This document shows positions 28,219 through 35,522 of a DNA stretch of 64,000 bases, in pieces. The translations under genes and the position numbers were made by a program. A model generated the notes under the pieces. The model saw only the letters and a list, made by a program, of their open reading frames with translations, was not told where the DNA came from and did not search any database. This DNA is from Bifidobacterium pluvialisilvae (GTDB taxonomy: Bacteria; Actinomycetota; Actinomycetes; Actinomycetales; Bifidobacteriaceae): NCBI RefSeq assembly GCF_019331695.1, contig NZ_JAHBBI010000001.1:310001-374000 (forward strand), read 5' to 3'. Within the stretch, counting starts at the first letter, position 1, and every line of letters starts with the position of its first letter.

Positions 28219-29820
28219 TCAGGGACGAATCACCGCATCCAGGAATCGTTCGTCGTGGGATACGACGATTAGCGCCCCCGGATATGAGGTCAGCAGCCGG
28301 GCCAACGCCTTCTTGGACGTCAGGTCGAGATGGTTCGTCGGCTCGTCCATGACGATCAGTTGCGGTCGTGCCGGCAACGCCAGACACAGCAGCAGCTTGC
28401 GCAGTTCGCCCGGAGACGGTCTGCCTCCCGACAATAGCCGGTCCGCGTCGGCGTTGAGCCGTGCGTACGCTCCCAGCACCCGGGACCGGTCGTCATCGTC
28501 CAATTCGTCGAGACGGGTCAGGGCCTGGTCCGCGTCGGCGTCGGTCGTATCCTGCGGGATAATCAGTTTCGGCACGTCGGCGGCATGGGCGACCAGGGCG
28601 CGTAGCAGCGTCGACTTTCCGGAACCGTTCGGGCCCGTCACCGCGACATGGTCGCGCGGGCCCAGCGAGATCGTCGGGACCATGAGCCCCTCCGGCATGA
28701 CGCCTTCAGGGGGTGGGGACAGCAGGATATGGTTCCCGCGACATGCCGTCCTGCACAGTACCGCCCTGATCCGTGAATCGTCATCCTTCCGACCGTCGGC
28801 GGTGTCGGATTCCCCGAACCGGATCACGCCCGCTTCGAGCCTGAGCATCTCACGTCGGCGGCTCGGTTCGATCGCCATCCAGATGTCGCCATCGTATCGT
28901 TTCGCCGCGGTCGTCAGTCCGTCCCGTCGGCGTCGTGTGGCGTCGAGCCGGCCGTCAAGCTGCGCGTAGGCGCGGGTCACGCCCCGGTCGAGTCCGGTCA
29001 TCTTCGCCAGCTGCCGCCTGTTGCGTGCGTCATGGTCCCTGCGGTCGATGCGTTCGCCGTGACGTTTCTCCGCCTCCACCTGTCGCACCTTGGCGAGCCG
29101 TTGCGTCCGTACCGCCTCCAGGCGTGCCGTCTCACGCCGTGCCGCCGCCAACGAGGATTCGTCGGCGGCGGCACGTGCGGCGATGAGGTCGGCGGCCTGC
29201 GTCCATCCGCCGGAATAGGTGTTGACGACGGTCACGTTGCGTGTGCCGATATGTCGTCTCTCGAACACGACGCACCGGCCGCAGGTCGCGTCGATGAACG
29301 ATTCGTCATGCGATATGACGATGCCGATTCCCCGATAGCCGTGCATCGCCGTGATGATTCGGTCCCGCGTCGCCGCGTCGACATGGTTCGTCGGTTCGTC
29401 GAGGATCAGCACGTCGGGACGTCGGGCGAGCGCGCAGGCGATCTGCAGCCGCTTGCGTTCGCCGCCGGAGAGCTCGTCGTATCGGTAGGTCCAGTCGTCG
29501 CCTACGTCGAGGGAGTCTCGGACGGCGATCGACTCCGGCGACCAGTCGGCGGCGAAATCGTCGAGATTCGGCGGCGGCACGGCGATGGACTGGGGACAAT
29601 GTCCGACGATCATCCGTCGTGGATCGGGGGCCATCGTTCCGGCGTCGGGGATGACGGCGCCTCGCACGACCGACATGAGCGTGGTCTTGCCGATGCCGTT
29701 GTCGCCGATGACCGCCGTCCATCCGGCCGGAAACGACGCGGAGACGTCGTCGAACAGCGGTTCCGGCGCGTCCGGATAGGTGAAGGTGATTCCGGACAGG
29801 GTGAGGATGGATGGTTGCAT
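28219..29820 (-). CDS. ABC-F family ATPase (ribosome-acting, possible antibiotic-protection protein)
   Basis: A 533-residue soluble protein with two ABC ATPase domains and no membrane segments, the ABC-F layout. Domain 1 has Walker A GDNGIGKTTL, signature ELSGGERKRLQIACALA and Walker B DVLILDEPTNHVD. An Arg- and Lys-rich inter-domain linker of about 90 residues follows. Domain 2 has Walker A GPNGSGKSTLLRAL, an altered signature (PSPGELRKLLLCLAL) and Walker B LIVMDEPTNHLD. ABC-F proteins act on the ribosome E site, and some protect against macrolides, lincosamides or pleuromutilins. The length and divergent second signature resemble the resistance-type branch more than housekeeping EttA. The frame is open to a GTG at 29985, but ATG 29820 matches the usual family start. 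See the leader and leader peptide upstream. Confidence 0.82.
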   Translation of the reverse strand: MQPSILTLSGITFTYPDAPEPLFDDVSASFPAGWTAVIGDNGIGKTTLMSVVRGAVIPDAGTMAPDPRRMIVGHCPQSIAVPPPNLDDFAADWSPESIAVRDSLDVGDDWTYRYDELSGGERKRLQIACALARRPDVLILDEPTNHVDAATRDRIITAMHGYRGIGIVISHDESFIDATCGRCVVFERRHIGTRNVTVVNTYSGGWTQAADLIAARAAADESSLAAARRETARLEAVRTQRLAKVRQVEAEKRHGERIDRRDHDARNRRQLAKMTGLDRGVTRAYAQLDGRLDATRRRRDGLTTAAKRYDGDIWMAIEPSRRREMLRLEAGVIRFGESDTADGRKDDDSRIRAVLCRTACRGNHILLSPPPEGVMPEGLMVPTISLGPRDHVAVTGPNGSGKSTLLRALVAHAADVPKLIIPQDTTDADADQALTRLDELDDDDRSRVLGAYARLNADADRLLSGGRPSPGELRKLLLCLALPARPQLIVMDEPTNHLDLTSKKALARLLTSYPGALIVVSHDERFLDAVIRP

Positions 29821-29825
29821 GAGGT

Positions 29826-29847
29826 CACGCCTTTCGTTTCGGGCGTG
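29826..29847 (-). promoter_or_regulatory. hairpin overlapping the ABC-F ribosome-binding site
   Basis: On the minus strand CACGCC and GGCGTG form a 6-bp stem around CGAAACGAAA, directly before the ATG at 29820. The likely ribosome-binding site GAAAGG (29835-29830) runs from the loop into the stem, so folding would hide it. Confidence 0.45.
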
Positions 29848-29981
29848 CCGTTGTCCTGGATGTCTCGATGCGATGACGGTAGGGAACCCGTGGCATCGGC
29901 GGCCGGGAGGACGCCGGCCATCGATGGATGACGCGCGGCGGCACGCTTCGGCGCGTGGTTCCGCTGCACTACCGTCATCCT

Positions 29982-30029
29982 TCACAGACGCAACTGGGTC
30001 GATTCCCTTCCCTTAAGGGCCCTTGGCAT
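29982..30029 (-). CDS. 15-residue leader peptide upstream of the ABC-F gene
   Basis: The short frame encodes MPRALKGRESTQLRL. It has one of the best ribosome-binding sites in the window, GGAGGGG (30041-30035 on the minus strand) seven bases before its ATG. Its TGA overlaps the GTG at 29985, which is in frame with the ABC-F gene (GTGA overlap). Short leader peptides upstream of ABC-F resistance genes commonly sense stalled ribosomes and control readthrough. That role here is an inference from position and signal quality. Confidence 0.5.
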   Translation of the reverse strand: MPRALKGRESTQLRL

Positions 30030-30057
30030 ATGGGAGCCCCTCCGACTTGACGGAGCA

Positions 30058-30086
30058 ACTATACCATGAATGCATGGAGTTCTTGA
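30058..30086 (-). promoter_or_regulatory. possible ABC-F promoter
   Basis: On the minus strand TATAGT (30063-30058) would be the -10 hexamer and TCAAGA (30086-30081) a weak -35 at 17 bp. Transcription would start near 30051, giving a leader of about 230 nt that holds the leader peptide and several GC-rich hairpins. Confidence 0.4.
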
Positions 30087-30191
30087 AGGATTGCAGAGCC
30101 GGACTTCTTCAACTCCCCCTTAGTCTCGCTGCGTTCGGCAGCTCCCCTCAATCATGAAGGGATCCCACGGGCCATGGAATGGTGTAGCGGA

Positions 30192-30213
30192 CTATAGGAG
30201 ATTTCTATAGGAG
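30192..30213 (+). repeat. short direct repeat CTATAGGAG
   Basis: CTATAGGAG occurs at 30192-30200 and again at 30205-30213, a 13-bp period, about 120 nt before the YbaK-type gene. Its meaning is unclear. Confidence 0.5.
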
Positions 30214-30330
30214 CGACGGCGTGAGCGGAGCGATCCGCCGGTATGCTGGGTGGCATTGGCCGTCCCTGCGGGGCGGCGGGAATCCGGGGGAGACCCATAT
30301 CGGGCCGTACAAGTGAACTGGGGGAAGCTC

Positions 30331-30882
30331 ATGGCATTGGAGATATTGGACTGGCATGACGGACGGCTGCTGGCCAAGCCGGTGTTCGACGCGTTGAACG
30401 CGTTGGTCGCGGCAGGCGTGCCCGAATCGAAGATCATCGGCGTGACCGAAAACACCGACGAGGAGTCCGACACCGACCTGTGGTGCCCGAAGTACGGCAT
30501 TTCGTTCGACATCACCGGCAATGTCGTGGTCGTCCACACGCACAAGACGCGCAAGGCGCCGCCGCAGTTCGCCGCCGCGTTCGTCACCGCCGACACGCGC
30601 GCCGACCTCAACGGGCTCGTCAAGCACACGCTCGGCGTGAGCAAGGTGTCCTTCGCGCCCATCACCGCCGCGGTCGAGGCCACGGGCATGGAATCGGGCG
30701 GCATGTCGCCCATCGGGCTGCCGGCCGCATGGCCGCTGCTCGTCGACCGCCGCATCCTCGACATTCCCAGGCTGTATCTCGGCTCCGGCATCCGTCCGTC
30801 GAAACTCGTCGTCGACGGATCGCTGTTCGCCGACATCCCCGGCGTCGAACTCGTCGACGGACTTGGCAAACCCCGTCACTGA
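30331..30882 (+). CDS. YbaK/EbsC-type aminoacyl-tRNA deacylase
   Basis: A 183-residue protein of the YbaK/ProX/aaRS-associated editing-domain family, whose members hydrolyse misacylated tRNAs such as Cys-tRNA-Pro or Ala-tRNA-Pro. The fold markers are the strand-rich core with VVVVHTHKTRKAPPQFAAAF and the conserved glycine-proline region SGGMSPIGLPAAWPLLVD, which lines the active site. The ATG at 30331 has GGGGAAG just upstream. The open frame extends back to 30250 with no support. The amino-acid specificity cannot be read from sequence. Confidence 0.82.
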   Translation: MALEILDWHDGRLLAKPVFDALNALVAAGVPESKIIGVTENTDEESDTDLWCPKYGISFDITGNVVVVHTHKTRKAPPQFAAAFVTADTRADLNGLVKHTLGVSKVSFAPITAAVEATGMESGGMSPIGLPAAWPLLVDRRILDIPRLYLGSGIRPSKLVVDGSLFADIPGVELVDGLGKPRH

Positions 30883-30973
30883 CGTCGTCGTCGACGCGGG
30901 GTCCGTGCCATCGTAAGCCCATGCCCCATACCATGCGGCAGGCTCGTAAAACGTTTGAAACCGGGGTATGGGC

Positions 30974-30979
30974 TATACT
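30974..30979 (+). promoter_or_regulatory. -10 element of the gluABCD operon, implying a leaderless transcript
   Basis: TATACT (30974-30979) is followed after six bases by the gluA ATG (30986), the expected transcription start. There is no ribosome-binding site. TTGAAA at 30955-30960 is too close (13 bp) to be a normal -35. Confidence 0.5.
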
Positions 30980-30985
30980 GCATTT

Positions 30986-31756
30986 ATGTCAGAAGAGAAA
31001 ATTTACCGTACGGACGACTCCCGTCCACTTGTGGAACTCACCCACGTGGAGAAGCATTTCGGCGACCTCCACGTTCTGAAGGACATCAATCTCAAGGTCG
31101 CCAAGGGCGAGGTGCTCGTCGTCGTCGGCCCCTCCGGCTCCGGCAAATCCACGATGTGCCGCACCATCAACCGTCTGGAGACCATCGACTCCGGCGACAT
31201 CCGCATCGACGGCAAGCCCCTGCCCCAGGAGGGCAAGGAGCTCGCCCGCCTGCGCGCCGAAGTCGGCATGGTGTTCCAGTCGTTCAACCTGTTCGCCAAC
31301 AAGACCATCCTCGAGAACGTGGCCCTGGCTCCCATCCGCGTACGTCACATGGCCAAGAAGGAGGCCGAGGACCAGGCCATGGAGCTGCTCGCCCGCGTGG
31401 GCGTCGACTCCCAGGCGTCCAAGATGCCCGCCCAGCTCTCCGGCGGCCAGCAGCAGCGCGTCGCCATCGCCCGCGCCCTCGCCATGCATCCCAAGGTCAT
31501 GCTCTTCGACGAACCGACCTCCGCGCTCGATCCCGAAATGGTCAACGAGGTGCTCGACGTCATGATCGAACTCGCCCACGAGGGCATGACCATGATCTGC
31601 GTCACCCATGAGATGGGCTTCGCACGCCGCGCCGCCGACCGCATCGTCTTCATGGCCGACGGCCAGATCATGGAGGAGGCCTCGCCCGACGAGTTCTTCG
31701 ACCATCCGAAGAGCGACCGCGCCAAGGACTTCCTTTCCAAGATCCTCACGCACTGA
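30986..31756 (+). CDS. gluA: polar amino-acid ABC transporter ATPase (GluA/GlnQ type)
   Basis: A 256-residue ABC ATPase that powers uptake of an acidic or polar amino acid, most likely glutamate, through GluC and GluD. It has Walker [13 protein letters not shown], the Q-loop [11 protein letters not shown], signature [15 protein letters not shown], Walker [13 protein letters not shown] and the H-loop VTHEMGF. Length and sequence fit the HisP/GlnQ group. It heads a four-gene operon with short gaps (49, 1 and 7 nt). The start lacks a ribosome-binding site and sits right after a -10 element. Confidence 0.9.
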   Translation: MSEEKIYRTDDSRPLVELTHVEKHFGDLHVLKDINLKVAKGEVLVVVGPSGSGKSTMCRTINRLETIDSGDIRIDGKPLPQEGKELARLRAEVGMVFQSFNLFANKTILENVALAPIRVRHMAKKEAEDQAMELLARVGVDSQASKMPAQLSGGQQQRVAIARALAMHPKVMLFDEPTSALDPEMVNEVLDVMIELAHEGMTMICVTHEMGFARRAADRIVFMADGQIMEEASPDEFFDHPKSDRAKDFLSKILTH

Positions 31757-31805
31757 TTTTCATCGTTGCAGGATACCGAGGAAACGAGAGACAAGAGACA
31801 GCACT

Positions 31806-32645
31806 ATGAACACAGTGACAACGGCCGTCCGACGGCTGTGGAAGAGACTGCTCGCCGTGGTCTGCGTCGTGGCATGCATATGCTCCGTCGCCGCCTGCGG
31901 CTCGGGCGACGAGGCGGGCAAGATCCGCATCGGCATCAAATTCGACCAGCCGGGCCTGGGCTTCAAGAAATCAGGCACCTACGTGGGATTCGACGTGGAC
32001 GTGGCCAAGTACGTGGCCAAGCAGCTGGGATACTCCGAGGACGAGATCGTCTGGAAGGAGGCGCCGTCCAAACAGCGTGAGGCCATGCTGCAGAACGGCG
32101 ACGTCGACATGATCCTCGCCACGTACTCCATCACCGACGCCCGCAAGAACGCCGTGTCGTTCGCCGGACCGTACTTCGTCGCCGGCCAGGACCTGCTCGT
32201 CCGCCGCGACGACACCAGCATCAAAGGCCCCGAGGACCTCAACGGCAAGCGCCTATGCTCCGTCACCGGCTCCACCTCCGCCACCACCGTCAAGGAGAAG
32301 TTCGCCAACGAGGTGCAGCTCATGGAACAGCCCGGCTACGCCGAATGCGCCACCGCGCTGTTCTCCGGCATCGTCGACGCCGTGACCACCGACGACATCA
32401 TCCTCGCCGGCCTCGCCTCCGCCTCCCGAGGCAAGCTCAAGGTCGTGGGCAAGCCGTTCACGCAGGAATACTACGGCGTCGGCATCAAGAAGGGCGACAA
32501 GGCGTTCGCGAAGAAGATCAACGCCGCCATCGAGTCCATGATCAAGGACGGCTCCTGGCAGCGGGCCATCGAGGACAACACCAAGGGCACCGGATACAAG
32601 CCGAACGCGGAATACAACCCGCCGAAGCCCACGGAGGGGGAGTGA
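31806..32645 (+). CDS. gluB: amino-acid ABC transporter substrate-binding lipoprotein
   Basis: A 279-residue lipoprotein. The signal peptide has a basic start (RRLWKRLL), a hydrophobic core and the lipobox VAAC with the modified Cys31. The mature part is a type II periplasmic-binding fold of the GlnH/GluB cluster, with GFDVDVAKYVAKQLG, DMILATYSITDARKNAVSFA and SVTGSTSATTVK. It captures the amino acid outside the cell and delivers it to GluC/GluD. It lies 49 nt after gluA. Confidence 0.9.
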   Translation: MNTVTTAVRRLWKRLLAVVCVVACICSVAACGSGDEAGKIRIGIKFDQPGLGFKKSGTYVGFDVDVAKYVAKQLGYSEDEIVWKEAPSKQREAMLQNGDVDMILATYSITDARKNAVSFAGPYFVAGQDLLVRRDDTSIKGPEDLNGKRLCSVTGSTSATTVKEKFANEVQLMEQPGYAECATALFSGIVDAVTTDDIILAGLASASRGKLKVVGKPFTQEYYGVGIKKGDKAFAKKINAAIESMIKDGSWQRAIEDNTKGTGYKPNAEYNPPKPTEGE

Positions 32646-32646
32646 C

Positions 32647-33324
32647 ATGGAAAGCTTCATCAGCCTGTTCACCGAATACGACATCCCCGCAGCGTTCCTC
32701 GTCAACATCGAACTGACCCTGTGGTCGGCCCTCTTCTCGCTCATCCTCGGCGTCGTCCTCGTGATGATGCGCATCTCGCCCATCGGCTCCATGCGGGCCG
32801 TCGCCGCCGGATACGTGGAGTTCTTCAAGAACATGCCGCTCACCATCATCATGGTGTTCATGGTGCTCGGCGCCTACGCCCAGCTCAAGCTCACCTTCTC
32901 CGACACGTTCGCCACGAACTTCTTCTGGCTGGCCGTCACCGGCCTGAGCCTGTACACGGCGGCGTTCGTCTGCGAGTCGCTGCGAAGCGGCATCAACACG
33001 GTGCCGCTCGGCCAGGCCGAGGCGGCGCGCGCCCTGGGCCTGAGCTTCATGCAGTCCGCCACCGAGATCATCCTGCCGCAGGCCTTCCGCGGCTCCGTGG
33101 CGCCGCTGGGCAACACGTTCATCGCGCTGCTCAAGAACTCCACCGTCGCCGCCGCCGCATCCGTGGCCACGGAGACGTCATCGCTGATGAGCCAGATGAT
33201 CGAATACCATCCCGACGTGATCGTCTCGATCTTCCTGATCTTCGCGTTCGGCTACGTGATCCTCATCATCCCCATCGGCATGCTGACCACATACCTGTCC
33301 AACAAGCTCGCGGTAAGAAGGTGA
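32647..33324 (+). CDS. gluC: amino-acid ABC transporter permease
   Basis: A 225-residue permease with about five membrane segments and the EAA-loop GQAEAARALGLSFMQSATEI that contacts the ATPase. It starts one base after gluB and ends 7 nt before gluD, so expression is coupled. It forms the transport channel as a heterodimer with GluD. Confidence 0.9.
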   Translation: MESFISLFTEYDIPAAFLVNIELTLWSALFSLILGVVLVMMRISPIGSMRAVAAGYVEFFKNMPLTIIMVFMVLGAYAQLKLTFSDTFATNFFWLAVTGLSLYTAAFVCESLRSGINTVPLGQAEAARALGLSFMQSATEIILPQAFRGSVAPLGNTFIALLKNSTVAAAASVATETSSLMSQMIEYHPDVIVSIFLIFAFGYVILIIPIGMLTTYLSNKLAVRR

Positions 33325-33331
33325 TCCGGCA

Positions 33332-34543
33332 ATGAACAACACATCCTCATCGGTCCTGTTCGACCAGCCCGGCCCCAAGGGCCGACGCCGCATCGCCGTC
33401 ATCAACTGGATTGCGGCCGCATGCTTCATCATCGTGCTCGCGCTCATCCTCATGCGCCTGCACAACCCGCCGGACGGCGAGAACCAGCTCAGCTGGGAGC
33501 TGTGGAAGCCCGCGCTCGAAAAGGAGGCGTGGACCGACTTCTACCTGCCTGGCCTGTGGATGACCATCAAGGCGTCCGTGCTCGCCGTCATCGGCTCCGT
33601 GCTCTTCGGCCTGCTGTTCGGCATCGGCCGCCTGCTGCCGAGCATCATCGTGCGCGGCGTCTCGTCGGTCATCGTCGAATTCTGTCGAGCCGTGCCCGTG
33701 CTGCTCCTCATGATCTTCTTCTGGCGCTGGTTCGCCTTCGCCGGCATGGGCGAGCCCTCATACTGGGCCGTCGTCCTCGCGCTCGTGCTGTACAACGGAT
33801 CCGTCGTCGCCGAACTCGTACGCTCCGGCGTGGGCAACCTACCCGGCGGCCAGCGCGAGGCCGCGCTCGCATTGGGCCTGACCCGCACCGAATCGCTCAT
33901 GCAGATCGAGGTGCCGCAGGCCATCAACGCCATGCTGCCCGCCGCCGTCACCCAGCTGGTCGTCGTGCTCAAGGACACCGCCCTCGGCTCCATCATCATG
34001 TACACCGACCTGCTGCAGGAGTCCCGGCGCCTCGGTTCGATGTACTTCAACATCCTCCAGACGCTCGTCGTGGCCGGCATCGTCTACTTCTTCGCCTGCT
34101 GGCTGCTGTCGCGCCTCGCCGAATGGCTGCCCGAACACATGCAGCAGCGCACCGCCGCCCCGGTCGACACCGAGCCCGTCGCGCCCATCGCCGTGATGGA
34201 CCCGTCCAACGTCAACCAGATCGCCGTGGCCAAGGAGGTCGAGGAACTGCCGCTCGGCGGCACCCCACGCAAATACCATGCGCACCACCGCGGCACGAAC
34301 GCGTCCATCCACAACTGGCGCCGCACCCGCTACGAGCAGGGCTACGACGAGACGCACCCCGACAACCGCGACGGGAAGCCCAACGACAAGAAAGCCGGCA
34401 AGTCCGAAAAGAAGACGGACGGCCATCCGGAATCCAAGAAGAGCTTCTCCGGCGACCATCACCGCTTCGGCGCCGCCTCGTTCAAGCACGGCAACGACAT
34501 CGGCAAGGGACGCAACGACATCGGCGGCAAGCCGAAGATCTGA
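33332..34543 (+). CDS. gluD: amino-acid ABC transporter permease with long hydrophilic C-terminal tail
   Basis: A 403-residue second permease. The core (residues 1-270) has five or so membrane segments and the EAA loop GGQREAALALGLTRTESLMQ. The remaining 130 residues are not part of the permease fold. They are rich in His, Lys, Arg, Asn and Gly (KYHAHHRGTNASIHNWRR, KPNDKKAGKSEKKTDG) and are predicted to be disordered and cytoplasmic. Typical GluD proteins end soon after the last helix or carry a much shorter tail. AAGGTG precedes the ATG. A strong hairpin follows about 45 nt after the stop. Confidence 0.88.
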   Translation: MNNTSSSVLFDQPGPKGRRRIAVINWIAAACFIIVLALILMRLHNPPDGENQLSWELWKPALEKEAWTDFYLPGLWMTIKASVLAVIGSVLFGLLFGIGRLLPSIIVRGVSSVIVEFCRAVPVLLLMIFFWRWFAFAGMGEPSYWAVVLALVLYNGSVVAELVRSGVGNLPGGQREAALALGLTRTESLMQIEVPQAINAMLPAAVTQLVVVLKDTALGSIIMYTDLLQESRRLGSMYFNILQTLVVAGIVYFFACWLLSRLAEWLPEHMQQRTAAPVDTEPVAPIAVMDPSNVNQIAVAKEVEELPLGGTPRKYHAHHRGTNASIHNWRRTRYEQGYDETHPDNRDGKPNDKKAGKSEKKTDGHPESKKSFSGDHHRFGAASFKHGNDIGKGRNDIGGKPKI

Positions 34544-34586
34544 TTGTCCCACCCACCCGGTCCGGGTTCAGGAACCGTCCCCTCCC

Positions 34587-34622
34587 GGCGGCCCCGCATG
34601 ATCAACCGCATGCGGGGCCGCC
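34587..34622 (+). terminator. terminator of the glu operon
   Basis: A perfect 14-bp stem (GGCGGCCCCGCATG and its complement) with an 8-nt loop, 44 nt after gluD. No U tract follows. Confidence 0.75.
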
Positions 34623-34682
34623 GTCGTATCAGACGGCACACGCGTCTGGACGCATCCACGGCACACGCGGTATCGTGGCCGC

Positions 34683-35432
34683 ATGAACACCGACCCCCAT
34701 AAGGAGACACGACGACAGAACGCCATGTTCTCCACCATCGCCGAGCGATACGACCTGGTCAACGACCTGGCATCGCTGGGACAGGACCGACTGTGGCGAC
34801 GCGCCGCCGTCCAGGCGATGGAAGCCGCCTGCGGCGACTCCCTCGCCGGGACGCGCATCCTCGACGTCGCCTGCGGAACCGGGGCGTCGACCCGCGCGCT
34901 CGCGGACCGCGGGGCCGACGTCACCGGCTGCGACATCGCCGACGGCATGCTCGACGTGGCGCGTCGGCACAAGACCAACGGCCGGAACGGGGCCGACGTC
35001 CGACGTGATGGTCCCCGACGTGGGGGAGTGCGCTACGTCACCGCCGACGCCATGCAGCTGCCGTTCGCCGATGGGCAGTTCGACGCCGTGACCGTATCCT
35101 ACGGTCTGAGGAACATGCCGAGCCCCGAAGCCGCGCTCGCCCAGATGCGGCGGGTCTGCAAGCCGGGAGGGGGTATCGTCGTGCTCGACTTCGACATGCC
35201 GGACAACCCGTGCTGGCGGATGCTGTATACACGGTACGCGACCGTGGTTCTGCCCCTGCTGGGCGGCATCGTCGGCGGCGACCGCGACGCCTACCGGTAC
35301 CTCAACGCATCCATCGCCGCATGGGAGGGGCGCCGGGGAGTGGCCCGGATGCTGCTCGACACGGGGTGGCGCTGCATCGCCATGAAGCCCCTGTCCGGCG
35401 GCATCGCATCATTATGCCGAGCCACCGCATGA
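34683..35432 (+). CDS. ubiE: UbiE/MenG-like class I methyltransferase
   Basis: A 249-residue SAM-dependent methyltransferase of the UbiE/MenG type, which in respiring bacteria methylates demethylmenaquinone. Motif I is ILDVACGTGASTRALA, motif II FDAVTVSYGLRNM and motif III RVCKPGGGIVVLDFD. The N-terminus (FSTIAERYDLVNDLASLGQD) is the UbiE signature. A 20-residue Arg/Gly-rich insert (about residues 97-117) sits between motifs I and II. No menaquinone genes are visible near it. The start ATG 34683 has no clear ribosome-binding site. Confidence 0.8.
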   Translation: MNTDPHKETRRQNAMFSTIAERYDLVNDLASLGQDRLWRRAAVQAMEAACGDSLAGTRILDVACGTGASTRALADRGADVTGCDIADGMLDVARRHKTNGRNGADVRRDGPRRGGVRYVTADAMQLPFADGQFDAVTVSYGLRNMPSPEAALAQMRRVCKPGGGIVVLDFDMPDNPCWRMLYTRYATVVLPLLGGIVGGDRDAYRYLNASIAAWEGRRGVARMLLDTGWRCIAMKPLSGGIASLCRATA

Positions 35433-35522
35433 TTCCGGCCCCACACGGCCCGCGGACGTGCCCATCACGCGAACGACGGTGACGGGGCACAAGAATTCAC
35501 CATGTCGTAGCCTGCAATCCGA

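Larger units (their letters stand above)
29821..30330. other. intergenic region between the ABC-F and YbaK-type genes
   Basis: About half is the ABC-F leader. The rest (30064-30330) holds decayed, repeat-like sequence, including CTCCCC/CTTAGTCTCGCTGCGTTCGG around 30112-30150, of a type common between bifidobacterial genes, and a 9-bp direct repeat. No further credible gene is seen. Confidence 0.45.
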
